DNA of 64,000 bases from assembly GCA_002315855.1 (NCBI GenBank), contig DCIG01000045.1, positions 14,002 through 78,001 of the forward strand. Reading direction: 5' to 3'. This stretch comes from Lentisphaeria bacterium UBA1732 (GTDB lineage Bacteria > Verrucomicrobiota > Lentisphaeria > Victivallales > UBA1829). The notes below the pieces were generated by a model. It worked only from the letters and a program-made list of their open reading frames with translations. It did not search any database and was not told the origin of the DNA. A program made the translations under genes and the position numbers. Below, piece after piece: positions 1 through 9,005 of the stretch. Position 1 is the stretch's first letter, and the number at the start of each line of letters is the position of its first letter.

Positions 1-462
1 CGTTCCTTCCGCCTGAGCTTTTTTAGCCAGTTCGATGGCGTTGTCGAAAGGTTTAGTTCCGCTCTTTTTGCAGGTTGCGCCTTTGCTCCATTCCGAAATG
101 AGCGAACCCGAACATGCGGCGGGAATAATTCCGATTTTGCATGTGGGGAAGTCATACACGGCATTCCGGCAGAATTCCAAGGCAGGTCCTTTTGCCGCCT
201 CCGGCGAATCATACTGAACCGGTTCGACAGCGGGAACCCATTGTCCGTTTTTATCCAGCATCACGATATGGGCATCTTCCGGCTCTTTATCGTCGGGGGC
301 GATTATCCCGCGTCCTGACATATTATCACCGCCGACAAAAAGATAAACATGGAAGTCTTCTTTTTTGTCAGACATTTTGGGGAAACCTTTCGAATCGCAG
401 GAGGCCATAATCAATGCCGCCGCCGATACGAACAGAACGGGCAGAAATTTTCGGAATTTCAT
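1..462 (-). CDS. Sialate O-acetylesterase-like (SASA/CE6-type) lipoprotein, partial
   Basis: Only the first 154 codons are in the window; the gene runs off the left edge. The N-terminus is a lipoprotein signal with lipobox IMASC and lipidated Cys22, so the product should be anchored in the envelope. The next segment, VYLFVGGDNMSGRG (residues 39-52), matches the start of the SASA domain, where the family normally has GQSNM with a nucleophilic serine. Here the serine position is Asp46, read directly from the bases near 327, so either the catalytic centre has changed or the protein is not an active esterase. Family members remove acetyl groups from carbohydrates. The family call rests on this block and on the later GIIPAACSGS segment. 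The C-terminal Asp/His motif lies outside the window. Confidence 0.7.
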   Translation of the reverse strand, partial: MKFRKFLPVLFVSAAALIMASCDSKGFPKMSDKKEDFHVYLFVGGDNMSGRGIIAPDDKEPEDAHIVMLDKNGQWVPAVEPVQYDSPEAAKGPALEFCRNAVYDFPTCKIGIIPAACSGSLISEWSKGATCKKSGTKPFDNAIELAKKAQAEGT

Positions 463-1104
463 ATCATAAATCCTGTTTTCAGTTGAATTGTTATCAGTTT
501 CCTTGAGAAATGACGCGTCTGCACGGTTATTTCACAAAGCACTTCAAAAAATTCATCTGTTTTATCCTTTGAGCTGATTTCAAAAGCGGACTTCTGGAAT
601 CAACACCTTCACGAAAATGAAACCTGTGAAGCCAATCCGTTTCATCGACCGGAAACCCTGAATTACGTTTCTATCTTCCGAATCCATTGCATTCTGCACC
701 CAAAAGGGCGACCTGCAATCCGGCATTGGTCTCCATGCAGTTTCATTCCACAAAGAATGGTTGTTTTTATTTTCTTCTCTCATAATATAATTGAAAGCGA
801 ATGACATTTCAAGTGTTTTTCTTCACGAAAATCAAAAAACTTTGAGTTAATTTCTTTAAATTGTGCAGGTTCGGTATTATTTTACGGAATGTTCTCTATT
901 ATTTGTCCGCTGATTTCAGGAAAAAGAAAAATATTCCTCATTTTTTTTGGAAGAATACCTTGCTGATTTGATTTGACTTTTCTGAAATTCTGTAGTATTG
1001 TTTAAGGGTGATTCCATGAAAATCCGGCAATCTGCAATCGGGCGAATATGACAGAAGTCCCATTTGTTTGATTCCGTTCAAGCTCATATCTTCCTCAATT
1101 GGCT
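463..1104. other. Intergenic region between divergent genes
   Basis: This 640-base AT-rich stretch separates the minus-strand esterase-like gene from the plus-strand DUF2851 gene. It holds a candidate promoter for the DUF2851 gene (973-1001) and a copy of the GAGCTGATTTCAAA intergenic motif (571-606), which points towards the start at 462. A 75-codon open frame on the minus strand (580-807) has no recognisable family and no convincing ribosome site, so I do not call it. I see nothing else. Confidence 0.5.
973..1001 (+). promoter_or_regulatory. Candidate sigma70 promoter for DUF2851 gene
   Basis: TTGACT, a 17-base spacer and TATTGT, about 100 bases before the ATG at 1105. The -35 box is good and the -10 box is moderate. 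Confidence 0.4.
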
Positions 1105-2424
1105 ATGACAAAAAAAATTCCACACGAACCCGAAAGCATTTTGCAGAAGCAGTGGGGCAAAACGGCACCCGGAGCGGTATTTTCCCTCATGGACGGGACC
1201 GTCGTGCGCGTGCTTTCTCCCGGTGTCCTGAACAAGCAAGCCGGTCCCGACTTTCTGAATGCGTGTTTGGAATTCAACGGCACGCTCAAACGAGGCTCCA
1301 TTGAGATTCACCGGAAAACCAGCGACTGGATTTCTCACGGACACAGCGGCAACCCCGATTATGATAATGTCATACTGCATGTGGTGCGCCTGAATGATTC
1401 TGCACCGTCGAATGTGCCGTTTCTGCCTGAAGTCCCTGTACTCTGTCTGCCTGAAAGCACCCCCGAAAATCCGCAACGTACCCTGCCGCATACGCTTTGC
1501 ACATCTTTTTTCTCCGCAATGAGTTTGTCCGAAGCCGGGAATTTTCTTGAAGCAGCAGGGCTTGACCGACTGAAAATGCGTGCGTCTTTACGTCTTCCCG
1601 ATATTATCACCCATGGTGCTGGCAAAGCATTTCTCTCCGCTCTTGCCGAACAGCTGGGTGTTCCCGACAACCGCGATCCTTTCCGCAAACTCGGTGAACG
1701 TCTTTTCGCATATCCCGATTCTATTCTGGAAGCGCATTGTGAGGCGATTGCCTGGGGGGAGTCAGGACTTCTCCCCGACCCCGCCGCCGAAAAACGTCTC
1801 AATCCTGCGGGGCGAGTGCTTGTGGAACGTCTTTGGAATGAATGGTGGACACTTCGCCGCGAAGCCGGAGAAAAACTTGTGTTTTCCCGTCTTTGCCGAC
1901 CGCTGAACAGTCCCGAACGCCGCCTCGCCATGTTTTCGGCCTGGGCGACCTCGTTTTTCAACAATATTCAGGTCAAACTGACGTCTCTCATTCTTGCTCA
2001 CGACAAGCCGGAAGAGCTTCTCAAAGCCCTTGCCGAACAACTTGACGTCGACCCGTACTGGACGAATCATACCTCATTCCGTTCCTGCGAACTCAAACGC
2101 GGCGCCGGACTTTTCTCCTCCGCCCGCCTCGCGGAACTTCTTGTAGATGTGATACTCCCCTTTGTCTGTGCGCTTGCGAAAATCAACCGGGATGATGCGC
2201 TGGAGGAGCGAACAGTCAGGCTTTTTCTGCAAATTCCACCGCTTCAGGCGAACACCACGACCAAACTGATGAGTTCCACATGTTTTGGCGGGCGTGCCGG
2301 ACTTGTGAAAAACGCCGCTGTTCAGCAGGGCTTGATTCATCTTTACAAAGCCCATTGTGAACCCAATAGTTTTTACTGCCGTGTCTGTGCGGTTTACCGT
2401 TCTTTTCATACTCAGGATAATTGA
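1105..2424 (+). CDS. DUF2851 family protein
   Basis: A 439-residue cytoplasmic protein of the DUF2851 family. The typical N-terminal blocks are present: LQKQW, then VLSPGVLNKQAGPDF, then GSIEIHRKTSDWISHGH followed by NVILHVV. The C-terminal part has the expected paired cysteines (YCRVCAVY). No function is established for the family; its N-terminal part resembles a nuclease-like fold, but that is only a suggestion. I take the ATG at 1105 rather than the TTG two codons upstream. There is no clear ribosome binding site. A DUF523/TudS gene starts only three bases after its stop, so the two are probably co-transcribed. Confidence 0.85.
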   Translation: MTKKIPHEPESILQKQWGKTAPGAVFSLMDGTVVRVLSPGVLNKQAGPDFLNACLEFNGTLKRGSIEIHRKTSDWISHGHSGNPDYDNVILHVVRLNDSAPSNVPFLPEVPVLCLPESTPENPQRTLPHTLCTSFFSAMSLSEAGNFLEAAGLDRLKMRASLRLPDIITHGAGKAFLSALAEQLGVPDNRDPFRKLGERLFAYPDSILEAHCEAIAWGESGLLPDPAAEKRLNPAGRVLVERLWNEWWTLRREAGEKLVFSRLCRPLNSPERRLAMFSAWATSFFNNIQVKLTSLILAHDKPEELLKALAEQLDVDPYWTNHTSFRSCELKRGAGLFSSARLAELLVDVILPFVCALAKINRDDALEERTVRLFLQIPPLQANTTTKLMSSTCFGGRAGLVKNAAVQQGLIHLYKAHCEPNSFYCRVCAVYRSFHTQDN

Positions 2425-2427
2425 ATC

Positions 2428-2940
2428 ATGCCCTTGAAAAAATTGAAAATCGGCGTCAGTGCCTGCCTTTTGGGGATGCGTTTCCGTTATGACGGCAAAT
2501 GCAAACTTGATCAGCGAGTCGTCGATATGCTTCTTGATAAAGTCGATTTCATTCCCGTCTGCCCCGAAGTCGAGTGCGGACTGCCCATTCCCCGTCCGAA
2601 AATGCACTTGGAGCATTCATCCGGGGGAACGCGTCTGAAAGTTACGGAGGACGGACGCGACCTTACGCTCACCATGGAGCAGTGGGCAGAAGGCAAGCTC
2701 GACCAGATTGAACGCCGTGATTTTGCGGCATTTCTCTGCAAATCAAAATCCCCCAGCTGTGCCCTGAAAAGTGCCGCGCTTCTGGATTCCCGCGGTCAGC
2801 TTATTCGACATGATGCCGCCGGGATTTTCGTCAAGCTGCTGAAACGCCGTTTCCCGAAGATGCTGATAGCGGAAGAAACCGAACTGGAAGATTTTGTCAA
2901 ACACCTGAATCTCGACATTTTTACAGGTGAAAAACAATAG
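2428..2940 (+). CDS. DUF523 / TudS-like thiouracil desulfurase family protein
   Basis: A 170-residue protein of the DUF523 family, whose characterised member TudS uses a [4Fe-4S] cluster to remove sulfur from 2-thiouracil. The signature is complete: VSACLLGMRFRYDG at residues 10-23, CPEVECGLPIPRP at 45-57 and KSKSPSCALKS near 105-115. Cys13, Cys45 and Cys111 match the three cluster cysteines of the family. The usual SPSCG is SPSCA here. It follows the DUF2851 gene with a three-base gap and so probably shares its message. Whether thiouracil is the real substrate cannot be told from sequence. Confidence 0.85.
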   Translation: MPLKKLKIGVSACLLGMRFRYDGKCKLDQRVVDMLLDKVDFIPVCPEVECGLPIPRPKMHLEHSSGGTRLKVTEDGRDLTLTMEQWAEGKLDQIERRDFAAFLCKSKSPSCALKSAALLDSRGQLIRHDAAGIFVKLLKRRFPKMLIAEETELEDFVKHLNLDIFTGEKQ

Positions 2941-3113
2941 ACCTGCCTGCGATGACTGCGTATCAAGCGGGCGGAACCTGCAAAAAACTCTTCTTTTGAG
3001 CAATGGATTCCTTTTTGCCGCTTGCTTTTTCGGCAACATGATGTTACATTAAATAATCACCCTGAAATCACCCTGTATCCATCATCCTGTTTACCGTTTC
3101 ACGGAGCGACTGA

Positions 3114-3653
3114 ATGAAACAACTTTTTTCTCACATCCGCTTTTTCTTTCCCGCTTTGATCGGGGGATTGGTTTTATGCCTTGCGACCTCCTGCAAATCT
3201 GTTCAATACGAGGGGGAAGTACTTGCGCCTTTGCCTGCAAATGCAGAAATCACATTCATCTCAGACCCGAAAGAAGTCCCGGTCGGTGCGAAAGTCCTCG
3301 GCACAGCTGAATGCACCACACGTTTTTCCGAAAGCTCGGAAGAAGTACGCGAACTTTTCCGTTCAAAGGCCCGTGAAGTCGGAGCCAACGGGATTCATCT
3401 GCTCAAGGTCAAAAAAGTTGCGGATGGTTCAGCCCGCACCGACCAGCTCCGCAATTCGAGTTCTCCCGGCTGGAATACCAAAGACACCAGCGACGGCGCG
3501 TTTCTCAGTGCCAAATGGATGACCGGATATTTCCCCGATTCCGCCATTACGAAATCAGTTTACAAAACCCATATTCAGGCTGAATTTCTTTCATTCCCCG
3601 ATTCCACGAACAGCCGGACAGTGACGCCTGACCGCTCGCTTCCTTCCGAATAA
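3114..3653 (+). CDS. Small exported lipoprotein of unknown function
   Basis: A 179-residue protein with a basic N-terminus, a long hydrophobic stretch and lipobox LATSC, so it should be a lipoprotein with the mature Cys near residue 27. The mature part contains ELFRSKAREVGANGIHLLKVKKV, a helix-strand pattern (A..LGA..I.L) seen in several small envelope lipoproteins such as DUF4156-like proteins. I cannot assign a function. A strong hairpin terminator follows at 3681-3723, so the transcript ends here. Confidence 0.7.
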   Translation: MKQLFSHIRFFFPALIGGLVLCLATSCKSVQYEGEVLAPLPANAEITFISDPKEVPVGAKVLGTAECTTRFSESSEEVRELFRSKAREVGANGIHLLKVKKVADGSARTDQLRNSSSPGWNTKDTSDGAFLSAKWMTGYFPDSAITKSVYKTHIQAEFLSFPDSTNSRTVTPDRSLPSE

Positions 3654-3680
3654 GCTCAATTCCGTTTATTTTGTTTTAAC

Positions 3681-3723
3681 TCCATCGTCTGCAATTCATC
3701 ATCTGCAAACGATGGATTTTTTT
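3681..3723 (+). terminator. Rho-independent terminator after lipoprotein gene
   Basis: A 13-bp stem with one mismatch (arms TCCATCGTCTGCA and TGCAAACGATGGA), a ten-base loop and a run of seven T. Confidence 0.9.
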
Positions 3724-3826
3724 ACATTTTGAAGTCAAATTCTGTCTTCAAAATCATTCCATATCCGGCTTTTTTGTTCCCGGATTATTTACGAACGATT
3801 ATTTCATCGATTTTTGCGATTTTGGT

Positions 3827-3854
3827 TTGAAAAAAAAATTTTTACACTTATATT
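3827..3854 (+). promoter_or_regulatory. Candidate promoter for the MacB-like ABC operon
   Basis: TTGAAA, a 16-base spacer and TATATT, ending about 42 bases before the ATG at 3897. The same form recurs ahead of other genes in this window. Confidence 0.6.
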
Positions 3855-3896
3855 TACAGAAAAACAAAAATCAATGTGCATAAGGAATCAAACAGC

Positions 3897-4646
3897 ATGA
3901 ATCCGCTTTCGATTACAGGTCTTTTCAAAAGTTTTGAGCATGGACAAACTAAAAATGTTGTTCTTCGCGAAGTTTCTCTCACCGCGAAAAATGGAGAATT
4001 CATTGCGGTTATGGGGCCAAGCGGCTCCGGGAAAAGTACACTGCTTCACCTCATTGCAGGCTTGATTGCTCCTGATTCCGGTCAGATTCTTGTGAATGGC
4101 CTGGATATTTCCAAAATGAATGACAGGGAGCTTACCGAAATGCGCAGGACGCAGGTCGGAGTGGTTTTCCAGTCGTTCAATCTGATTCCTTCCCTGAATG
4201 TTCACGACAATATCGTTCTGCCCATTCTTGCCGGACATCGGAAAGTCGATGAAGCCCGTTTGTCCGACCTCGTGAAACGACTTGATATTGCCGATAAACT
4301 GACCCGTTTCCCCGGCAATCTTTCCGGCGGGGAACAGCAGCGTGCTGCCATCGCCCGCGCACTTCTTCCTGAACCTGCGATTATCCTTGCGGATGAACCG
4401 ACGGGGAGCCTTGATACGACAGCAGGACAGCACCTTTGCCGTTCTCTCCGTTCGGTCTGCGACGATTACGGACGCACGATTCTGATGGTAACTCACGAAC
4501 CCGGAGTCGCGGCATGGGCCGATCGCACCCTTGTGCTTACGGACGGTCAGATTGCCGCGGAACTGCCGGGCAGCGGACACGAAAACGCACCGAAACTTGC
4601 CGCCTCATATCAGCAGATTCTGGAATCCCGCCTGAAAGGTCTCTGA
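3897..4646 (+). CDS. ABC transporter ATP-binding protein (MacB/LolD type)
   Basis: A 249-residue ATPase with Walker A GPSGSGKS, a Q-loop (VVFQSFNL), signature LSGGEQQR, Walker B ILADEPTG and an H-loop histidine (VTHEP). The class is that of MacB, LolD and FtsE, which power FtsX-fold permeases in lipoprotein release or mechanotransmission rather than classic import. The permease gene starts three bases after the stop, so the pair forms one transporter. I choose the ATG at 3897 because AAGGAA lies ten bases upstream; a GTG at 3876 is in frame and would add seven residues. Promoter-like boxes sit at 3827-3854. The substrate is unknown. Confidence 0.9.
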   Translation: MNPLSITGLFKSFEHGQTKNVVLREVSLTAKNGEFIAVMGPSGSGKSTLLHLIAGLIAPDSGQILVNGLDISKMNDRELTEMRRTQVGVVFQSFNLIPSLNVHDNIVLPILAGHRKVDEARLSDLVKRLDIADKLTRFPGNLSGGEQQRAAIARALLPEPAIILADEPTGSLDTTAGQHLCRSLRSVCDDYGRTILMVTHEPGVAAWADRTLVLTDGQIAAELPGSGHENAPKLAASYQQILESRLKGL

Positions 4647-4648
4647 TT

Positions 4649-7576
4649 ATGCCTGTTTCTCTGAAATTGATGCTGGCTTTTGTGCGGAAAAGTCCCGTCC
4701 GCACCATTCTTGCCGCCCTCGCGATGATAGTCGCCTCCAGTATCGTGTCATGGATTGTCGCCGGATATGATGATATGTTTGCCGAGTTTGCCCGCAAGCA
4801 GACGTTTCTTTCCGGCACATTGGATGCCGTCCTCACGATTACAGCGGATTCTCCTGAAATCGACCCCGTAACGGTTACGAAAATCATCGCCGACCCTGCA
4901 GTGAAAATCAGCAGAATCTATACCCCCGTTACCCGTGTCAACAGTGTCGTAAACCGCGCCAAAACGGAAAAAGCCGCAGCCAATATGGCGGAACAGGCTT
5001 CCCGTCCTCGCGGCGGAGGCGGACGCGGAGGCATGGGCGGCGGATCTCGCGGAGGAGGCGGCGGACGCGGCGGCATGGGCGGCGGACAATTAGCCCCTGT
5101 CGTGTATGGCTTGCCCACGGGCGGCGGGATACCGCTTCAGGGAACTGATGCCGAACTTCCGCCTTTCCAGCTTGACAGCGGACGCTGGCTGACGGCGACC
5201 GCTCCCGGCGAAGGCATGACCGATATTCTGCCCGAAGCCGTCCTGACGGAAGCCGCGGCGGAACAGTCCCGCGCCGAACTCGGCGACACGCTGACCGTTG
5301 TTTCCAATGCCGGATATTTCCAGCTTCAAGTCATCGGCATCATGAAAAATGGTCCCAGTTTCCGCAGTCTTGCAAAACTCTCCTCCACTCATCCCAATGC
5401 CACAATGAGCGGTTCCAGCGGTATTTTCACCACATGGGAAACCGCCGATCGTATTTCGGGAGGACGACAGAATGCAGTTACGATTCAATTCAACTTCATT
5501 TCAGCGGACGCACAGAAAGAGTTTTTCTCGCGGTGGAGCGAGCAAGTCGACCGCGAAGGTCTTGTGCTGGCTGATTCCGCGCAGATTGATGCCGTGCTTC
5601 AGGAGCCTGATTCGGGGAGAAGCCGCAGTATGATGGAGGCATATTCTGCCACCGGACTTTCCATTCTTGCATCCTTTTTCATCATTTTCACCACACTGAG
5701 TATGGGGATTGATGAGCGTCTCCGTCAGTTCGCCATGCTTCGTATAGTGGCGTTGACGCGCCGTCAAACCGTTCTTTTGATTTTCTTTGAAAGCCTCATG
5801 CTCGGTCTGATCGGCTGGTGCGGCGGACTTGCTTCCGGCCTGCTTCTGCAGCATTTCGTCAATGCTGCGGAAGACATCAATCTTCCGCTTCACATCGGGA
5901 AATGGACGATTCTTTTGACGGGGGTCTGCAGTATGCTCGGTTCTGCGGCGGCCGCCGTGTGGCCTATGATTCGAGTTTCGCGGATTCGTCCTGTTTCCGG
6001 GCTTGCTCCGGCTGTTCAGAGTGTTTCTCCGGCACTTCCCGCACGGGCCTCGCTGATTGGCGCGCTCTGTCTCCTCGCGGACCCTCTGATTTCCATTGTG
6101 CCGGGGCTTGGCGATATGCCCAGAGTCCTTTTGTACAGTCTGCTTGGGGTGCCTCTGCTGGCAATCGGCTTTATCTGCCTTGCTCCCTTGTTCGTGAAAG
6201 TGTGCGGCATGATTCTCGTGAAACCCGTTTCCTGCCTGTTCGGTCTCGAACCTCTCTTCGCCGCATCACAGTTCCGCTCGAATTTCTGGCGCATTACGGG
6301 GACAGTGGTGTCCCTGTCGGTCGGACTTGGATTTTACATGATGGTCCTGATTTGGAGTTCCTCCATGCTGATTCCCTACATTCCCGGAAAATGGATGCCC
6401 GAACTTTTCCTTTCCGTGACTCCGGGCGGCATCAATGAAGAAACTGCACAGCTCGTTTCCGATTTGCCCGGAGTGAATCCGAAACAGTGCATGGCGGTCG
6501 CCGTGGAACAGGTCCTGCTTGGTTCTGATGTTACCGGTTCGGGGGAACGAGAAAGCGTAGTCCGGCAGAACAATATCGTGATGATCGGTGTGGATGCTGT
6601 TCCTGCTTATACTGGCAAAGATGCTTTGTTCCCGTTCCGTTTTCTCACGGACAAGGATGCTGCGCTTGAGACGCTGAAAACGACTCCATACAGCTGTCTT
6701 CTGCCTCATTACTTCGTCAATGTCGCCACTAATCCCGCCACAGGCAAACGCTATGCCGTCGGTGATATGCTGGATGTGATTGCGCCCGGCGTACACGGCG
6801 AACATGTTCAATTCAAGGTCGCCGGCATCATCGAACAGAACGGCTGGCACTGGTTCTCCAAAATGTCCGGTACGCGCCGCAATCGCGGACGCACTGCCGC
6901 CATGGTTTTCGCCAATCGCGCTGCGATGCAGGAGGCATTCCGTTTGGACCGATGCGAATATTTCTGGATGAATCTTCTGCCGGGTGCTGATGTGCAGTCA
7001 GTGGCGGACGGATTGTCCAATCTTGCCGTAACCAATATCGGGCAAACGTTCCATGTCGCGGGCATGAACGGAGCGTCCGCGGTTGGGCGACAGGTGGTCC
7101 GATCGACTACACGCGACGGCTTGACCGAGTCTCTTTTCAACCGCGCGAAAGGCATGATTGAGGGAATGCTGCAAATGCCTCTGCTGATTCTGCTTGTCGT
7201 CTCGATTTCGGTTGCGAATACAGCTTTGGCGTCCATCCGGGCCCGCCGTGTGGAAATCGGCATGATGCGTTCCATTGCTCTCAGTGCTTCCGGACTTTTC
7301 CGGCTCGTTTTGACCGAAGCGATGATGATAGCCATCACATCCACGGTCATCAGTCTGCTGTTCGGCATCATTGCGGGGCTTTGCAGTGCCCAGATGACGG
7401 CTCATTCCGATTTCTTCGGCGGGATGGGCTGGAGTTTCGATGTGCCTTGGCTCCGCGTCCTGTTCGGATTCGGTGCAACGACCGGTCTCTGCATTCTTGC
7501 GTCTTTGATTCCCGCATGGATTTCCGGTCGCGCCAACCCGCTGAAACTGATTCGCGACGGTTCTTCCGGACTTTGA
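4649..7576 (+). CDS. FtsX-family ABC permease (tandem, MacB/LolE-like) with Gly/Arg-rich insert
   Basis: A 975-residue permease partner of the preceding ATPase. There is one transmembrane segment near the N-terminus (residues 20-40), then a large periplasmic domain. A first FtsX-type block of three to four helices follows (about 335-475), then a second periplasmic domain, and a final three-helix FtsX block containing VSISVANTALASIRARRVEIGMM. This doubled layout is usual for large ABC3 permeases. Residues 120-147 are an odd run of RGG/GGMGGG repeats encoded by near-identical DNA units (5007-5088) inside the first periplasmic domain. The start is the ATG three bases after the ATPase stop; longer in-frame starts would lie inside that gene. 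An exported terpene-cyclase-fold gene follows 29 bases later. Confidence 0.9.
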   Translation: MPVSLKLMLAFVRKSPVRTILAALAMIVASSIVSWIVAGYDDMFAEFARKQTFLSGTLDAVLTITADSPEIDPVTVTKIIADPAVKISRIYTPVTRVNSVVNRAKTEKAAANMAEQASRPRGGGGRGGMGGGSRGGGGGRGGMGGGQLAPVVYGLPTGGGIPLQGTDAELPPFQLDSGRWLTATAPGEGMTDILPEAVLTEAAAEQSRAELGDTLTVVSNAGYFQLQVIGIMKNGPSFRSLAKLSSTHPNATMSGSSGIFTTWETADRISGGRQNAVTIQFNFISADAQKEFFSRWSEQVDREGLVLADSAQIDAVLQEPDSGRSRSMMEAYSATGLSILASFFIIFTTLSMGIDERLRQFAMLRIVALTRRQTVLLIFFESLMLGLIGWCGGLASGLLLQHFVNAAEDINLPLHIGKWTILLTGVCSMLGSAAAAVWPMIRVSRIRPVSGLAPAVQSVSPALPARASLIGALCLLADPLISIVPGLGDMPRVLLYSLLGVPLLAIGFICLAPLFVKVCGMILVKPVSCLFGLEPLFAASQFRSNFWRITGTVVSLSVGLGFYMMVLIWSSSMLIPYIPGKWMPELFLSVTPGGINEETAQLVSDLPGVNPKQCMAVAVEQVLLGSDVTGSGERESVVRQNNIVMIGVDAVPAYTGKDALFPFRFLTDKDAALETLKTTPYSCLLPHYFVNVATNPATGKRYAVGDMLDVIAPGVHGEHVQFKVAGIIEQNGWHWFSKMSGTRRNRGRTAAMVFANRAAMQEAFRLDRCEYFWMNLLPGADVQSVADGLSNLAVTNIGQTFHVAGMNGASAVGRQVVRSTTRDGLTESLFNRAKGMIEGMLQMPLLILLVVSISVANTALASIRARRVEIGMMRSIALSASGLFRLVLTEAMMIAITSTVISLLFGIIAGLCSAQMTAHSDFFGGMGWSFDVPWLRVLFGFGATTGLCILASLIPAWISGRANPLKLIRDGSSGL
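5007..5088 (+). repeat. Internal tandem repeat encoding RGG/GGMGGG run
   Basis: Two GC-rich units of roughly 33-36 bases, each reading GGxGGxGGxCGCGGxGGCATGGGCGGCGG in pattern. They encode a Gly/Arg/Met-rich run inside the permease. Such repeats can change copy number by slippage. Confidence 0.75.
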
Positions 7577-7605
7577 AATTTTCCCCGTTTACATGAGGTT
7601 GTTTT

Positions 7606-8916
7606 ATGCACTCAATCCGTAAATTTTATCTTCCGCTTCTTTCTTCTGCGTTTCTCTGCTGTTCTCTGTACGGCACCGAATCTCTTCCCGCCGGCAAGAG
7701 TGAATCTCTGCCGAAAGAATCCGTCAAAAACGTCAAAATCGATGAATCATTCCGTCAGGAAGGTTCCGCCGCCGTTCGCCGCGGCGTGGAATATCTTTTG
7801 TCGCGTCAGCTCCCCGATGGTTCCTGGGGCTCGGCTTCCCGCGGACGTGCGGTGGGAAATCCTGCCATTACGGCCCTTGCCGGCATGGCGATTTACGGAA
7901 GCGGCAATGCCGTGGCTGAGGCTGTCCGCACGAAAGCAGTGGAGCAGGCTCGTTCATTCGTCCTGAAACACGTTCAGAAAGACGGATCGATTTATCTTGC
8001 GACCGGTGCTTCCGGCGAATATCCCACCTACACCACGGCCATTGCCTTGACTTTCCTTGCAAGTCTCCGCAATCCGCAGGATGAACAGGTCATTCGTGCC
8101 GCCCGCAAATTTCTCATCGGTCTTCAGCTTGATGAGGACAATCCGATTCTTCCAACGCAGAAAGAAGACCCGAAATACGGCGGGTTCGGGTATGGTCCCG
8201 ACAAAGACGGCATGAGCCATGCCGACCTTTCCAATACCGCATGGGTCGCCGAGGCGCTTCATGCTTCGGAATACATCACGAAAGAACCCTACGCCGCATC
8301 TCAGAGTGAGGCGAAAGAGGGCGATTTGGCGTGGGACAAACTCGCAGTTTTCCTGACGGGGATGCAGAATGCCCCCGAAACCAATCATGCCGTTTGGGTG
8401 ATTGCAGATCAGTCCGATGATGCCTGCGGCGGTTTCGTGTATCAGGTGGAGAGCGCCCCCGAAGATGCCGCCGGGGAAAAAGCCGACGATAAAACTGCCC
8501 GGAAGCCCACCTTGCGCACCTATGGCAGTATGACCTATGCCGGACTGAAAAGCATGATTTATGCCAAACTCAAGCCCGATGATTCACGTGTGAAGGCCGC
8601 CGTCGAATGGTCGGCGCGTCATTATACCCTGAATGAAAATCCCGGTGTCGGCGCCGCCGGTCTCTACTATTATATTCAGACGTTTGCCAAAACTCATGAT
8701 GTCCTGAATGAGGAGACCGTGAAATCTTCGGATGGCAAGTCTCACAAATGGCGCGAAGATGTCATTGCAAAACTCCTTTCCGACCAGAAAGGCGGCGGCG
8801 AATGGCTGAACGACAATGGACGCTGGATGGAGTCCAGCAGTGAACTCGTTACAACCTATTCTCTGCTTTCCATGGAGCTGGCTCTCGGCCCTGCTTTGCA
8901 GACGAAAAAGCCATGA
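7606..8916 (+). CDS. Exported prenyltransferase/squalene-cyclase-repeat protein
   Basis: A 436-residue protein with a signal peptide (first ~22 residues, ending ...LYGTES). The mature part has alpha/alpha-barrel repeats of the terpene cyclase / prenyltransferase superfamily: AVRRGVEYLLSRQLPDGSWG (about 57-76) carries a QW-like motif, with further repeats near TTAIALTFLASL and GSMTYAGLKSMIY. It lacks an obvious DxDD or DDx4 catalytic motif, so it is more likely a structural or binding protein than a cyclase, as is common for exported relatives in Planctomycetes and Verrucomicrobia. The start is supported by GAGG eight bases upstream. It follows the FtsX permease closely and may be co-transcribed with it. 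A bidirectional terminator at 8945-8986 closes the unit. Confidence 0.75.
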   Translation: MHSIRKFYLPLLSSAFLCCSLYGTESLPAGKSESLPKESVKNVKIDESFRQEGSAAVRRGVEYLLSRQLPDGSWGSASRGRAVGNPAITALAGMAIYGSGNAVAEAVRTKAVEQARSFVLKHVQKDGSIYLATGASGEYPTYTTAIALTFLASLRNPQDEQVIRAARKFLIGLQLDEDNPILPTQKEDPKYGGFGYGPDKDGMSHADLSNTAWVAEALHASEYITKEPYAASQSEAKEGDLAWDKLAVFLTGMQNAPETNHAVWVIADQSDDACGGFVYQVESAPEDAAGEKADDKTARKPTLRTYGSMTYAGLKSMIYAKLKPDDSRVKAAVEWSARHYTLNENPGVGAAGLYYYIQTFAKTHDVLNEETVKSSDGKSHKWREDVIAKLLSDQKGGGEWLNDNGRWMESSSELVTTYSLLSMELALGPALQTKKP

Positions 8917-8944
8917 TTGCTCATTGCATACATTTTCCCCTCAC

Positions 8945-8986
8945 AAAAAAGCCGGACACCTGATTCAGATGCCCGGCTTTTATTTT
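8945..8986. terminator. Bidirectional terminator between convergent genes
   Basis: Stem AGCCGGxCAxCTGA / TCAGxTGxCCGGCT, flanked by six A on the left and a T-rich tail on the right. It can end both the plus-strand terpene-cyclase-fold gene and the minus-strand GH115 gene. Confidence 0.85.
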
Positions 8987-9005
8987 GCTTTCCTGTCCGT
9001 AAAAG

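Noticed and set aside
580..807. 75-codon minus-strand frame
   Set aside because: No family, no good ribosome site, lies in an AT-rich intergenic region.
4436..4648. Longer start for the FtsX permease
   Set aside because: It would lie inside the ATPase gene; the ATG three bases after that gene's stop fits the first helix.
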